Assembly: GCA_019915015.1 (NCBI GenBank)
Contig: JAHBBC010000006.1
Location: 186,001-250,000, forward strand
Direction: 5' to 3'
From: Auriscalpium vulgare
Taxonomy: Eukaryota > Basidiomycota > Agaricomycetes > Russulales > Auriscalpiaceae
Length of the DNA: 64,000 nucleotides
The position numbers and the translations under genes were made by a program. The notes under the pieces were generated by a model, which had not been told where the DNA came from, ran no database searches, and saw only the letters and a list, made by a program, of their open reading frames with translations. How positions within the stretch are numbered: the first letter of the stretch is position 1; each line of letters starts with the position of its first letter. Of this stretch, positions 31,808-42,939 are shown one piece after another.

Positions 31808-33148
31808 TCAGCATTCGCCGTTCAGGTTGTCGAACTCGCAAAGCATGTTGTCGCCGGCGATACGGTCTTCTTCGTCGTCGTCATAGTATCGGCTGCGGGG
31901 AATGGAGTAAGGGTTGCGGGGGCAGTAGAGTTGGATGTGATCCGGGGAGTGACAGGTCCAACAGCGTCGGGCCTGCTTGCCTTTCTTGCGTCGTCGTCTC
32001 CTTTCTCCTGCCTTGTCTGCTCCTCCGCGGATCCTCTGCGCTGCGACACGTGCGCGCGCCATCTTGTAGCTCCGTCGGTCCAGTCTATGGTCAATGTTTG
32101 CGTCTGAAAGTCGCTGACCGGCTTCTCGTCGCATCTCCGTGAACCGCTCCAGCTGCAGCTCCGTTGCATACATCTGTCGCTGAAGACCTAGTACTTGAGT
32201 CTTCAAACCGTCCAGTTGTTCATCGGCCTCGCAATAGAGGCGGTGGGCGTCTTGGTAGCGGCGTATGTCTGCTCGTAGACCCTCGTCTCCTTCTCGAGCG
32301 ATCACTTCTTGCGTATGGACGTTGTCGTCGATGAGGATCTGATGGGTCTCGTCGGGGAGTCGCCCTGTGTCCTCGTCCAGGGGTTCATAGACTCCTCCCC
32401 ACGGTCTAGCGAGTAGCGGTCGGCCTTCGTACTGTGTTCCGTATTCCCCGAAGGTTCGGGGGTGTTCTTGAAGTCGCCATGGGTCCTGTTCTTCAGGCGA
32501 CGGTGATCGTGGTTCTGGGGATGGGGATGTGTCCCGTGTCCAGCTAGGCGACGGCGAGCATAAGTCAATGGGACGTCCACTGCTTCCAAGCTCGGGGGAT
32601 TGTGTTCGTGCTGGTTGATACGGTGGTGATGTCGGCTCATCCCAAGTACTGACGTCGATAGGGAGTTCGTCACCGGACGGAATGGGTAATGGTTCTGATG
32701 ATGGGTACTCGAATGACAATTCTGCGTCGTCGTACTCAGATGGAGGGGATTGCTCTCCTGGTGCAGGCGATGATGCACCATTCGATAGGATAGGGGGTGC
32801 GCTCGGTTCTTCATCACTAGTTGTCGGCGTGCGGGTATTCGGGATACCTTGAGTGATCTCGACGACCGGATCGGGTACTGTCAGGGTGTCGAGGACGTGG
32901 TCGATGTACTCTTTGACGTATGCCATATGAGCTTGCACTACTTGATAGTGTTCGGGGCTGGTCCGATAGTGGTTGATGAACGCGATGCGCTCCATGATCG
33001 GTTCGTTGTCGTGAACCGTGGCGTCGAACTCTTGGAATACTGCTGGGGTAACTCTTCTGATGGTGACGTTGGAGCCAAGTAGTCTGATGTGAACGCGGGG
33101 TCCGTTGGGGACCGCGTAGTAGTAGCTGTTGACGGAGCGAGTCGACAT
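31808..33148 (-). CDS. Element C ORF3: coiled-coil and CCHC zinc-knuckle protein, 446 aa
   Basis: ATG at 33148 (MSTRSVNSYYYAVPNGP), stop at 31808, sense with gag-pol, downstream of pol where an env would be in retroviruses. The N-terminal ~100 residues look folded (HIRLLGSNVTIRRVTPAVFQ). Then comes a Pro/Ser/Glu-rich linker (~105-270), a coiled-coil-like helix (~285-365, with EADEQLDGLKTQVLGLQRQM), a strongly basic stretch (ERRRRRKKGKQARR) and one CCHC knuckle C-W-T-C-H-S-P-D-H-I-Q-L-Y-C near residue 403. It has no signal peptide or membrane helix, so it is not an envelope protein. A second nucleic-acid-binding Gag-like protein is the reasonable inference. Expression would need its own promoter, splicing or reinitiation. 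Confidence 0.8.
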   Translation of the reverse strand: MSTRSVNSYYYAVPNGPRVHIRLLGSNVTIRRVTPAVFQEFDATVHDNEPIMERIAFINHYRTSPEHYQVVQAHMAYVKEYIDHVLDTLTVPDPVVEITQGIPNTRTPTTSDEEPSAPPILSNGASSPAPGEQSPPSEYDDAELSFEYPSSEPLPIPSGDELPIDVSTWDEPTSPPYQPARTQSPELGSSGRPIDLCSPSPSWTRDTSPSPEPRSPSPEEQDPWRLQEHPRTFGEYGTQYEGRPLLARPWGGVYEPLDEDTGRLPDETHQILIDDNVHTQEVIAREGDEGLRADIRRYQDAHRLYCEADEQLDGLKTQVLGLQRQMYATELQLERFTEMRREAGQRLSDANIDHRLDRRSYKMARARVAAQRIRGGADKAGERRRRRKKGKQARRCWTCHSPDHIQLYCPRNPYSIPRSRYYDDDEEDRIAGDNMLCEFDNLNGEC

Positions 33149-33202
33149 AATGGCTGAGGAAGTGGGGCGTGTTTGAGTAGACGGGGGAGTCTGAGGGAAT
33201 CT

Positions 33203-33214
33203 ACCCTCTGCTAG
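33203..33214 (-). promoter_or_regulatory. Second polypurine-tract-like copy in element C
   Basis: Exact 12-nt repeat of the PPT core at 31771-31782, in the gap between the pol stop (33294) and the ORF3 start (33148). Confidence 0.5.
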
Positions 33215-33293
33215 CGTCGTCTTTATGCTCTTGACGTCTGCTTATCTTGTCCAATAGGGTGTCGTCCGTACTCCGCTCCGCTATTTCTTCTCC

Positions 33294-36200
33294 TCATTGG
33301 TCGGCTCTTTGTTTCCCCAGCTTCTTCAGCATCGTGTCCGTCATGTGGACTGCTGCGGGGTTCTTCTCGTGGAATTCTTCTACCAATTCCAGTGCGCTTC
33401 CCATGTCTGCTGCTGCGACCCACGAGTTCTCTGACTCGGGGTAGCCCTTCCATTGGACGAAGAACTGTACGTTGTTCCGGTACTTTCGCGATTGGAGGAT
33501 TGTCTCGATCTCCCATTGTTCTTGTCCTTCGTCATCGAGGTCAGGCGGTGGTCGTTCAAAGTTCTTCCCGTACTCCGCAGTCTCTCTGTACGGCGTTAGG
33601 AGATTGACGTGGAAAACCGGGTGGAGGCCTCGGTCCTTCCATTGCTTCGGAATGTCTAGTTCATACGTCACTGGCCCTAGTACCCGCTTGACCTTGAGGG
33701 GTCCGTAGCGTCTTGGTGCTAATTTCGCCGTTGGATGTGTCGTTTTCAGATTGGTGGCTTCAAGTAATACCTCATCTCCTTCCTTCAGAGGTCGAAGGTT
33801 GTTTCGGATTCGGTTTGCCACCAATTGGTCTTTGACTTTTCGCGCCTCTCTCGCTTGCTGCCGTGCTTTGAGGAGGTCTCCCAGCCTTGCGGCTGCTGTC
33901 GGAACGTTGGACGTGATCGTTCTCGGCATGATTGCTCGTGGTTGATATCCCATGAGTAACTCGAACGGGGACTTCTTTGTCGTGGAGTGTGGTCGGATGT
34001 TATGCGCAAATTCGGCCATAGGCAGTTGTTTCGCCCAATTGTCTTGCGCGTGGTTGCAGTATGCTCGAAGGTACTGCTCCAGTTCTTGATTAACCCGTTC
34101 CGTTTGTCCGTCCGTCTGGGGATGGTATGCCGTGCTGATGTTCTGTTCTATGCCCAGGTTTGCGCATAACGCTCGCATTACCTTGGACGCGAATTGGGGA
34201 CCTCTGTCGGATATGAATCGCTTCGGAAGTCCGAATCTTCGCCACACATGGATGTACAGGAGCTCTGCCGTCTGTTCTGCCGTGATGGTTTCATTGCAAG
34301 GGATGAAATTTACCCCCTTCGTAAGATCGTGGTCCACCACGACCAAAATGGAGTCTAAACCATCACTAACGGGCAATTTGACGATGAAATCGGCAGAGAT
34401 CGTGTCGTAGGGGTGGGCGTCCGCTGCAGGTCGAATCGGCACAAGCGGTGCTTTCTTGCGATTGGGCAAGTTCTTCACCGTCTGGCAATTGCCACAGCCA
34501 TTGACGTATGCTGTGACGTAGTCCTTCATTCCTGGCCAGTTGAATTCTTCTCGTATAAGGAGAAGAGTTTTGTCGATGCCAGGGTGTCCAAATGCCGGGT
34601 GATCGTGGAATCGCCGTAGTGCGTCTCGTCGACATGCTTCTGGGACAAAAGCTTTGCCTTGGTATAACAAAACTGCCACTTGCCGTTCTGCATCGTAGTC
34701 CGTCGACCAGCCGTTCTTCTTCTTGATACCCATCAGGTATTCTTCGTGGTGGTTGTCGATTGCCTTCTCGATGTCCTCGCGTAATTGGTCCAGTCCTATG
34801 CTGGCCACTCCGCTTGTTTCTGTCGTTCGCACCTGTTGTCGTTGTTCCGGGTCTGTGAATAGTTCTTCGGGAAGAAGGATGCGATCTTCGTTGTCCTTCT
34901 TTCCATCGTCTAGTTCCCAGTTGCGCGACATGTAGTCGGCAACGCCATTGGTTTTGCCCGGGATATGAACGAGGTGTAGATCGTACTGCATCAGTTCTTC
35001 GGCCCATCGGGCTTGTCTTCTGTTCAGCTTGTGTGCCTTCTTGAAATACGTCAGATTCTTGTGATCTGTGCGTATCGTCACCGTGTGTTGTGCGTCTCGG
35101 AGGTGATGTCTCCATGTCTCGAGAGCTCGCATTACCGCCAGGAGTTCACGATCATAGATGTCGTAGTTCCGTTCTTCTGGCGAGAAAGAGTGCGAGTCGA
35201 ATGCGCATGGATGGAGTCGTCCCTGGTCATCCTTCTGTTGTAGTACCGCTCCGGAGGCAAAGCCTGATCCGTCCGTGTCCACGATAAAGGGTTTCGTTTG
35301 ATCTGCCTGTACCAGGACTGGGGCTGTGGTAAAGCGTCGTTTGAGGTTATTAAACGCTCGTTCGCAGTCCGTGGTCCAAACGAATTCGTGTCCCTTTTTG
35401 GTGAGGTCATTCAGTGGCCTTGATATGCGTCCGAAGTCCTGGATGAACCGGCGGTAGAAGTTGGCGAAACCAAGGAATCCACGGACTTGCTTCACCGTGG
35501 TTGGTCGAGCCCATTCTTCAATACCGCGGATCTTGATAGGGTCCATGCGCGTATGTCCGTTTCCGATAATCATTCCGAGGTAATCGATTTCGTCTTGCTC
35601 GAAAGCGCACTTCTCCGGCTTCAGGAAGAGGTCATTATCCTGAAGTCGTTGGAGAACTTGTGTCACCAGTCGTCTATGTTCTTCGAGATCCTTTGTTGCG
35701 ATAAGGATATCGTCCATGTATATGATGACCTTTCCTGTGGCAAGCAGATCTTTGAACAGCTCGTTCATCATCGTTTGGAAGGTTGCTGGCGAATTCGTGA
35801 GCCCAAAGAACATAACCAAGGGTTCGAATAGTCCCTGGTTTGTTTTGAATGTGGCCTTCCATTCATCGCCTTCCTTGATCCGAATATTGTTGTACCCCCA
35901 CCGTACATCGAACTTCGTGAAGATCTTGGCATCCTTGATGCGGTCGATAAGTTCGGGAATCAGGGGAAGGGGATAGTGATTCTTGATCGTTTTGTCGTTG
36001 AGCTGTCTGTAGTCTTGTACCGGACGGAGTTTGCCATCTTTCTTTTTTACGAAGAAGAAAGGGGATGCGTATGGTGAATTTGATGGACGAATGTATCCCT
36101 TCTTGACGTGTTCTTCGAGCATTTTGTTCAATGCTTCTTGTTCTATTGCCGTCAAGGGATACACTTTGCAGTCCATCGTCTTCGGAGCGTCGTCTTTTAG

Positions 36201-36986
36201 TTCTATTCCGTGATCCCAAGGTCGTTCTGCGGGGAATCGTTGTGCCTCTTCCTCTGAGAATACCTTGTGGAACGGTCGATACTGCTCCGGTACCATTTCT
36301 TCGAATGTCTTGGCCGTCTTGTCCGCTGCTTGTTCCGCCATCTGTTGCGCCGGGGTTGTCCGTCTGAGGGTCTCTTCTGGGCATTCTGTCCCTCCGTACC
36401 CTGGGTTCCAGTAGATTTCGTCGTCATCTTCGACATCGATTGTGTCGAGTCCTTGTTCGGCGAAATATCCTCGCAGGAATTCTTCCGCTCCTTGTTCTGT
36501 CTGCGCCTTTGTCTCCATTCGGTGTACAAAGGCTTCCTTCATCCGCTGGATGCGCTGTCGTCGTCCAGCCTTCTTTTCGATCATTTTGATCGCAATAGAC
36601 CGCCAGTTGGAGGTCTTCATCTGGCAAATCGGCGGGCATCGCTCGAATTGCATTGTTCCTTGGTTCCAGTCGATGTGTGGGTTGTTCTTCTGCAACCATG
36701 GAAGACCAAGGATAATGTTTTCTTGCCCGAGTTCCGTGACCAGGAATCGTGCTTGTCCTTGATGTTCATCCATGGAGTAGTCCATCTCGACGTACTTCGT
36801 GACTACGCCCATTTTGTTGGGCGTTCCATCCGCATTTCTGACCGTGATGGGTCGCGGAAGTTCTTGAGCAGGGATCTTATAGCGGTCTACCAGCTTCTGA
36901 TGCAAGAAGTTTGCGGTAGCACCACTATCGATCAACGCTGCTATCTCGGCTCTTTGTTCGCTCTGTAGTTGAATAGAAAAACGCAT
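33294..36986 (-). CDS. Element C pol: protease, RT, RNase H, integrase, chromodomain (1230 aa)
   Basis: Uninterrupted from ATG at 36986 (MRFSIQLQSEQRAEIAALID) to 33294. Protease near the start with DSGAT (D20) and IILGLPWL. RT ~290-460: DVRWGYNNI for the first Asp and Y-M-D-D at 423-426. RNase H: IVDTDGSGFASGAVL, DRELLAVM and RTDHKNLTYF. Integrase: HPAFGHPGIDKT..GCGNCQ zinc domain, then ADFIV, ISDRGPQFAS and HPQTDGQTERVN (D,D,E). A GPY-type module is followed by a C-terminal chromodomain (WEIETILQSRKYRNNVQFFV, QWKGYPESENSWV), which defines a chromovirus and usually directs insertion to heterochromatin. All catalytic residues are present. The gag stop is 74 bp upstream in a different frame. 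Confidence 0.95.
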   Translation of the reverse strand: MRFSIQLQSEQRAEIAALIDSGATANFLHQKLVDRYKIPAQELPRPITVRNADGTPNKMGVVTKYVEMDYSMDEHQGQARFLVTELGQENIILGLPWLQKNNPHIDWNQGTMQFERCPPICQMKTSNWRSIAIKMIEKKAGRRQRIQRMKEAFVHRMETKAQTEQGAEEFLRGYFAEQGLDTIDVEDDDEIYWNPGYGGTECPEETLRRTTPAQQMAEQAADKTAKTFEEMVPEQYRPFHKVFSEEEAQRFPAERPWDHGIELKDDAPKTMDCKVYPLTAIEQEALNKMLEEHVKKGYIRPSNSPYASPFFFVKKKDGKLRPVQDYRQLNDKTIKNHYPLPLIPELIDRIKDAKIFTKFDVRWGYNNIRIKEGDEWKATFKTNQGLFEPLVMFFGLTNSPATFQTMMNELFKDLLATGKVIIYMDDILIATKDLEEHRRLVTQVLQRLQDNDLFLKPEKCAFEQDEIDYLGMIIGNGHTRMDPIKIRGIEEWARPTTVKQVRGFLGFANFYRRFIQDFGRISRPLNDLTKKGHEFVWTTDCERAFNNLKRRFTTAPVLVQADQTKPFIVDTDGSGFASGAVLQQKDDQGRLHPCAFDSHSFSPEERNYDIYDRELLAVMRALETWRHHLRDAQHTVTIRTDHKNLTYFKKAHKLNRRQARWAEELMQYDLHLVHIPGKTNGVADYMSRNWELDDGKKDNEDRILLPEELFTDPEQRQQVRTTETSGVASIGLDQLREDIEKAIDNHHEEYLMGIKKKNGWSTDYDAERQVAVLLYQGKAFVPEACRRDALRRFHDHPAFGHPGIDKTLLLIREEFNWPGMKDYVTAYVNGCGNCQTVKNLPNRKKAPLVPIRPAADAHPYDTISADFIVKLPVSDGLDSILVVVDHDLTKGVNFIPCNETITAEQTAELLYIHVWRRFGLPKRFISDRGPQFASKVMRALCANLGIEQNISTAYHPQTDGQTERVNQELEQYLRAYCNHAQDNWAKQLPMAEFAHNIRPHSTTKKSPFELLMGYQPRAIMPRTITSNVPTAAARLGDLLKARQQAREARKVKDQLVANRIRNNLRPLKEGDEVLLEATNLKTTHPTAKLAPRRYGPLKVKRVLGPVTYELDIPKQWKDRGLHPVFHVNLLTPYRETAEYGKNFERPPPDLDDEGQEQWEIETILQSRKYRNNVQFFVQWKGYPESENSWVAAADMGSALELVEEFHEKNPAAVHMTDTMLKKLGKQRADQ

Positions 36987-37060
36987 GGAATTTGACTGAT
37001 TTCCGCGTACAAATACAGAGCGATGGAATATGGCCCTCGTCCAAGCCGTCAGGTTTGGGC

Positions 37061-38695
37061 CTAAGCAAAATCCTGTTTCATGGATTCTTCGTAGAACTCT
37101 TCTTGTTCTTCGTCCTTCATGTTGTTGAACATTGCTACAAGGGTTCGGACGTCTAGCTTCGCGTCGTCGGACGATGAAGCGTATGTCGGGGGTTTCTCTT
37201 CCTTGTCCTTGTCTTTGGCTTCCTCCGTCTTGGCTTCTCTAGCCTTCTGGAATCGGCTGCGCCAATTGGTGGATGCCGAGGACGTCTTTTCCTTCTGCTT
37301 CCCTTTGTCGTTCGTTGCTTCAGGGCACTTTCCGATAAGGTGGCCCTTCTGCTTGCATTGGAAGCAACGTCCTTCGGCCATGAGCTTCTTCCTTTCGTCA
37401 GGGCTAAGGGAGACTCGTCGATTGTATGCCGAGGGAACGTTGTCGGGGGATGTGTCCATGGCGTCGGGATCGCGTTTCTTGCGATAGTCGCTCGAGCTTG
37501 AGTTGCTCTTCTTGTTCTGCCCTCCTTTGGGGTAGTGTCCTTCCTTCTTGTAGAATGTCTCGCGGTCCATGTTTTCGGCCTCTAGGGCACAATGGAACCA
37601 TCCTGTCTCCGGGATCTCCGTGCCTCGCGCATCTTTGGATAGGCCTAGTGTCTCTGGCATCTTCTTCTCTCGGCTGAGCACCGATCGATAAAGCGCGTGG
37701 TTCAGACCGCGCTTAAAGAATTCCAGGGTGGACATGGAGTCGGTTAGGCCTGCCATGCGTTGGAGTCCTTTGAAGGTCGTGATATAGGTGTCGACCTCCC
37801 AAGCGTTCTGCTTGAGTTCTTGGAGTTCGCGGAATGCGGTCTCCTTCGGCTTCTGCGCGCCTCTCTCTTGCTCCAATATTTCAAGGAGCTTCTCCGTCGA
37901 TATCACCGCTGATGAGGTTCTGAGCACCGCTTCTTCCTGCATTGTCTCCTTCCAGTTGTCCATGTCTGCTCCGGTGAGGAGGGTGAAGAGTAAGCCGTTC
38001 CTCTTCTTGTCGTTATCGTAGATGACATCGTTGATGGATGCGTAGATCATGAAGCTGTTCTTGAACGCTCTGAACTTGCTTCGAGCTCCATCATACTTGT
38101 CCGGCTTCTGTCCGATCTCTTTGGTTGACATTGCGGCTGCTGGGTTCTGATAGAATGCGTGGGGTGCTGGGGGTGTAGGAGGTCTCGATGGTGGGAGCGG
38201 TGGTGTCAATGGACGGAGTGGGGATGATCGTGGAGGTGGAGAGGGATATGTCGATGGTGGTTCAATGGGTCTGTCTGATTTCACCGAAGGTGATGAGTTG
38301 ATTGGATCGTCTAGATCGCGGTATGCTTGATCAAAGCTTGGTTCAGGCGGTGGATACTGGGGTAGTTCCAACGGATCAACTTCAATATCCTGATAGGATA
38401 ATCCTGGTGCGACTGCTTCCCCTTTCGACGTCCCTGCTTGGGTACCGAGGGTCTGCGCGACTTGTGATGAATCGTGTCCAGGGAGTTCTGGATGTTCTGG
38501 ATAATTGTAGGGAAATGGCCTGTCCTGGCTCCCTATCTTGATCTTGAGAGTCTTTGGTGGGTCTGAAGCGTCAGGGCTCTCGAATTGTTGCCACCCTTCT
38601 CCGAGGTTGTAGAACCAACCAAGTCGAGTTGGTACTATTTTGAGTGTTCGGTCTTCGTCTCTTTCGAAGTAGTGTCCTAGGTGTTCGTCGTAGTT
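37061..38695 (-). pseudogene. Element C gag, main part, interrupted by repeat R
   Basis: The frame runs into R at 38696. The upstream 36 codons lie across the R insertion at 43831-43939. Visible: folded N-terminal part (YDEHLGHYFERDEDRTLKIV, LGWFYNLGEGWQQFE), Pro-rich linker (~150-205), capsid-like region from MSTKEIGQKPDKYDGARSKF through FFKRGLNHALYRSVLS, and CCHC knuckle CFQCKQKGHLIGKC. The tail is Lys/Glu-rich. Internal ATGs could still give a shorter capsid-knuckle protein. Confidence 0.85.
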
Positions 38696-38971
38696 ACGAT
38701 TACTCTTAATCGTTTCTTTCTCCAACAGGTCAGGCCAAAATGCGAACACATTATAAGTCGCTTTAGGAAATAGATCCCACGGTCAAGTCGCGTCGTCCCA
38801 ACTGCCTTTTTCAGTAATTCTTAGCTAAGCAGGTCCTGCCCTAAGCGTTGCAGGCTCTTTGCACTTCAAATAATACTAGTACTGCATGTAGTTTTGCTGT
38901 TGGCTCTAACTTCTTCAATCAGTCAAATGAAAGGAGCTTCCCGTGCTACAACTACTTTCAATCATTTCTTT
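38696..38971. repeat. Repeat R, outer copy in element C (left part)
   Basis: Begins ACGATTACTCTTAATCG at the break in gag. It is itself interrupted at 38972 by a second R copy and resumes at 41536, where tctctaaccagtcaggtcaa continues the R consensus. Confidence 0.75.
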
Positions 38972-41535
38972 ACGATTACTCTTAATCGTTTCTTTCTTCA
39001 ACCAAGTCAGGCCAAAATGTGAACACATTATAAGTCGCTTTAGGAAATAGATCCCACGGTCAAGTCGCGTCGTCCCAACTGCCTTTTTCAGTAACTCTTA
39101 GCTAAGCAGGTCCTGCCACACCTTGCAGGATCCTCACACTTCAACTATAGCACTAGCATGGTTCTCATTACGAGTACTCTTAATTATGATTCCTCCTAAT
39201 CGTTTATTTCCTCCATCAGTCAGGCAAAATACATGCATTAGAAAGAATGCTCTAGGAGATATGTCCCAAAGCTTGGACTAAAGTCAAGTCGTGTTGTCCC
39301 ATCTGCCTAATTCTGTAATTCTTAGCTAAGTAGCTCCTGCCTGCCCTGTGATTTACACACCTTTGCACTGCAAAGACACTCGTGTCTGCGAGTATTTTGC
39401 ATTTTCCAAGCTAATTAGCATTGATATACACATGATACCAATTGTTCTCAAGTCAGAAGAGAAGGCCTTCTAACTTCCCTTTTTGGTAACATGTTCCCAC
39501 GGGGTGACAATGGTGAGGTTGGCAATTGGGAGGGCTCTAGTTGCTAACTACCATGCATTATATATACCAGAAGTGTTGAAAGGATGTTGATCATGTGAAT
39601 AGCCAATGATATAATTCCTCAACAAGCGTGGGAAAATGACGCAGTTGAATCAGGCAGACTGGGATTTTTGCCGGTCAATGAGTCATTGCTTACTAATCCC
39701 GGGGATTAAGTACCCGGTTACCCGGTAATTGAGCAATTTTTAGCTAAGTAGCTCCTGCCCAATGCTTTTCAACACCTTCTCACTTCCAAAGACACTCATG
39801 TCTGCAAGTATTTTGTGTTTTGCAAGCTAACCAGCAACAATATGAACATGTTTTCAATTGTTCTCGAGTCAGCAAAAAATACTGCACGATTTCCATTTTG
39901 GGTAAAACTTTCCCACGGGTAGGCCAAACACGCACCATGACGCATCAACCGGCACTTTCGACTGTGTGCAGGTTTAAACGCGTCATGGTGCACAAACCCG
40001 GCTACTACAATACCCGGGCTGAATAATTATATTATTAAAAAGTCGCACAGAGGGGGAATTGAACCTAGAACCTCTTGGTTCTTTATATCAACCAATAGTA
40101 TTGACCACTACACTACAAGGCCAGTTAGCTTTATAGGATATGTACAGTAGTTGTTGACCTTCTATCTTCTCCTGTCCTACAAGACAGTTTGCTCTTTGCA
40201 TCAGTTTCTTTCCCCTTTTTTGGTACTTTGGGAAAAGATATATCCATATAAAGCTACAATTATTGTGATTTGCAAAATGGATGAGAATCACTGAAAAAAA
40301 GAGTTCAGAGGTCTTCGACCCGTGGGGCGGCGCCACCAGGTGCCGTGGCTTCGCTCTTGACTCCGACACTTACACATCGCCGCTGCTTCCCACAACATGT
40401 GACACATTGTCGCTGTCGTGCTGACGTGCCACAAGACATCGACAACACGTATCTCAGCTTCTACTGCGCCTGTGGAGGTGGTTCTGGGCTCAATCGAGAT
40501 AGTGATGTATACTATCATGACTGATTCATATATACATGCAATTCTATGGTGCTACTGTGGATAGAAATGACATACACGTGAAAATGAAATACAACTCTTT
40601 TGCCGTGAAATGCAGCATCAGATAAAACTCTTGGGCATCATAGAAATACATGACATCCAAACCCTTGATTGAGCCCGGAACCGCCTCCATAGGCGTAGTG
40701 GAAGCCAAGATACACATTGTCGATGTCGTGTGGCGCGTCAGCACAACGGTGACGGCGCTGATACGCCTCGCTCCATGCTGCGAGGCGATCATTACAGAAT
40801 TTTCGCACTTTCATCAAGTTGACAGACACACAATTCTGAAGATCGCAGCATCACACAGCAGTGCTCCAACCACCTGATCAGTTCTTCCAACCGCTCGCAA
40901 GATTGGAGTCTTGCAGAGCAGTCACGCAATCGGAATCATACCTTGAACACCACACTCGCGCCAGCAATGCTGTCGCACGCAGCACATGCAGTCATCTGAC
41001 CACTTGCTTGTTGTTCCGACTGCCACCATGCGACCTCGAGCACAGCACCTCCCACAGCTGTCACAACGCGTCGGAATTCCATCAGACATGTTTACTGTTG
41101 AGATTGTCATCAGAATGTGTGCACGATGCCACTCCAGTCACTGTGACATCTGTATTCCTCTGCAGTCGCACCATTGTCCTGTGACCATTGTTCACCTCAG
41201 TTCTTGTACTCACACTGCATCGTTCTGATCCCGATTGTTTTGTATTTTCATCAGCGTCCCGATTATTGCCTCAGGATTCTGACCACCATTCCGGAGCATT
41301 CTTACCGGAAGAATGATCACAACGTCACAACATTGCAACACTCACCTCCGACCACCTAGTGCATCGGAGCATGCAGGATGTTGAACTACCACCCATTGAT
41401 AGAGACAATCCCCAAGCCTAGACTGTCAGCAATTTTGCTTGGGTATATTTAATGGCCAAGCCCCTCTCCCCCCTGCCCCTTAAATGATTAAGAGTAATTG
41501 TACTGCCATGCTTGCACTGGCCATTTCCCACCAAG
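38972..41535. repeat. Repeat R, inner copy, 2564 bp, complete
   Basis: Starts ACGATTACTCTTAATCG and ends CCATTTCCCACCAAG, flanked by TT on both sides. Contains the subunits seen at 13237, a tRNA-like segment at 40045-40122 (minus strand) and the subterminal ATGATTAAGAGTAAT inverse to the start. No conserved ORF. Best reference copy of the family in the window. Confidence 0.8.
40045..40122 (-). other. tRNA-like segment in inner R
   Basis: Same A-box/B-box pair and trailing T-run as at 14310-14388. Confidence 0.5.
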
Positions 41536-42342
41536 TTCTCTAACCAGTCAGGTCAAAAAGTGCACATCAGGAAAGTCACAAAAGGAAATAGATAGTTGCG
41601 TTGTCCCACCTGTCTAACTCAATAATTCTTAGGTAAGTAGCTTCTGCCTAATGTCTTTCCACATCTTTGCGCTTCAAAAGACGCTCGTGTCTGCGAGTAT
41701 TTTATGTTTTCCAAGCTAACTAGCGCAGATATGCATATAATTCCAATTGTTCTATGATCAGAAAAAGAAGCTCCTGGATTTCTATTTTTGGTAAAAAGTT
41801 CCCACGGCTGGTGTAGAGAAGCATGACGTAGTTTTCGAGTGGTTGAGCCGGTTTACTACGTCATGCCTCTCTAACCCGGCTACTACAATACCCGGGCTGA
41901 ATATCTATATTATTAAAAATGTGCAAAGGGGGGGAATTGAACTTACAACCCATTGCTTACACAATACAATATAAGAGCATTAACCATTAGACTACAGTGC
42001 AGTGGGTATAGTTAAGCTGTGTATAGTCTATACCAACATTATCTTGACTCTTGCTCTACAATACATTTTGCTCTTCTCATCACTTTCTTTTCCTTTCCCC
42101 AATACAATATATACATATTATATATCTGTAGAATGGTAAAATTAATGTAAACACAATGGCCAGGATCCCAGAGTCTGGATCATTTGCAAAGTACGAGACA
42201 TTTTTATATTGCTCACCTGTGTTCAGATCATTTGATTATGTGAGCAATATGCAAAGTGGTATGTTGATACACCTTGCTCCGCTGATATGCTTCGAACATA
42301 GTGATATGCCTCCTACGCGGGTGGCTACCATTTACACTATTC
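41536..42342. repeat. Repeat R, outer copy (middle part) with diverged tRNA-like segment
   Basis: A diverged R subunit (cttaggtaagtagcttctgcc) and a hairpin pairing gcatgacgtagt with actacgtcatgc near 41821-41866. The tRNA-like stretch at 41920-42003 (minus strand) has TAGTCTAATGGTTAATGC and GTTCAATTCC. No gene. Confidence 0.65.
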
Positions 42343-42350
42343 TGATGCAC

Positions 42351-42931
42351 GTACTACTTCAATTCCGTGAGGGACCCTCCGGGCCCACTCGGTGTACTCT
42401 GTGGGGACCCTGCGGAGTCCCGCACGCCATGCACCCTGCCGGCTCAGGTGCACCCAGCCATTGCTGGAGCGGCTGGAGCTCGCGCGCAGCGCACGAGATG
42501 TCGCGAGGTCCTCGCGGGAGCTGACAGGCCAAACACCGTCCACGCTGCCGCCACCTGCGCCCCGCGGGGACCCTGCGCACCCGCAAGGACCCTGCGTGCC
42601 ATGCGTTGAGCGAACAACGAGCCGGCGGAGTCCCTCGGGAGAGCAATGGTGAGTGCCGCTCGACTCCTGCGGCGCGGGGTTCTGTCGGTTGCGCAGGACC
42701 CCTGCGTGGGCGGACGGCGGCTGCATCGACGGTGCCGCTGAGCCCCCGCCACACACGGTCCTGGCGGCTCCCGCAAGGACCTCGCGGCGTCTCATGCGCT
42801 GCGCACGAGCTCCAGCCGCTCCAGCAATGACTGGGCGGGTCTGCGCCTGCGGGGTGCATGTGGGACTCCGCAGTGTCCCCGCGGAGTATACCGAGTGGGC
42901 CCGGAGGGTGCCCCACGGAACTGAAGTCTCT
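42351..42931. mobile_element. 581-bp foldback MITE, 8-bp TSD (hAT-like)
   Basis: The two halves are inverted repeats over roughly 190 bp. For example, ccctccgggcccactcgg near the left end and its reverse complement ccgagtgggcccggaggg near the right, also ttgctggagcggctggagct. Outer ends: gtactacttcaattccgtg against agagacttcagttccgtg. The 8 bp TGATGCAC occur exactly at both flanks (42343-42350 and 42932-42939). An 8-bp duplication is typical of hAT elements. No transposase, so non-autonomous. GC-rich within an AT-rich R copy. Confidence 0.8.
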
Positions 42932-42939
42932 TGATGCAC

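Noticed and set aside
31808..33148. Envelope gene of element C
   Set aside because: No signal peptide, membrane helix or cleavage site; it has a zinc knuckle instead.
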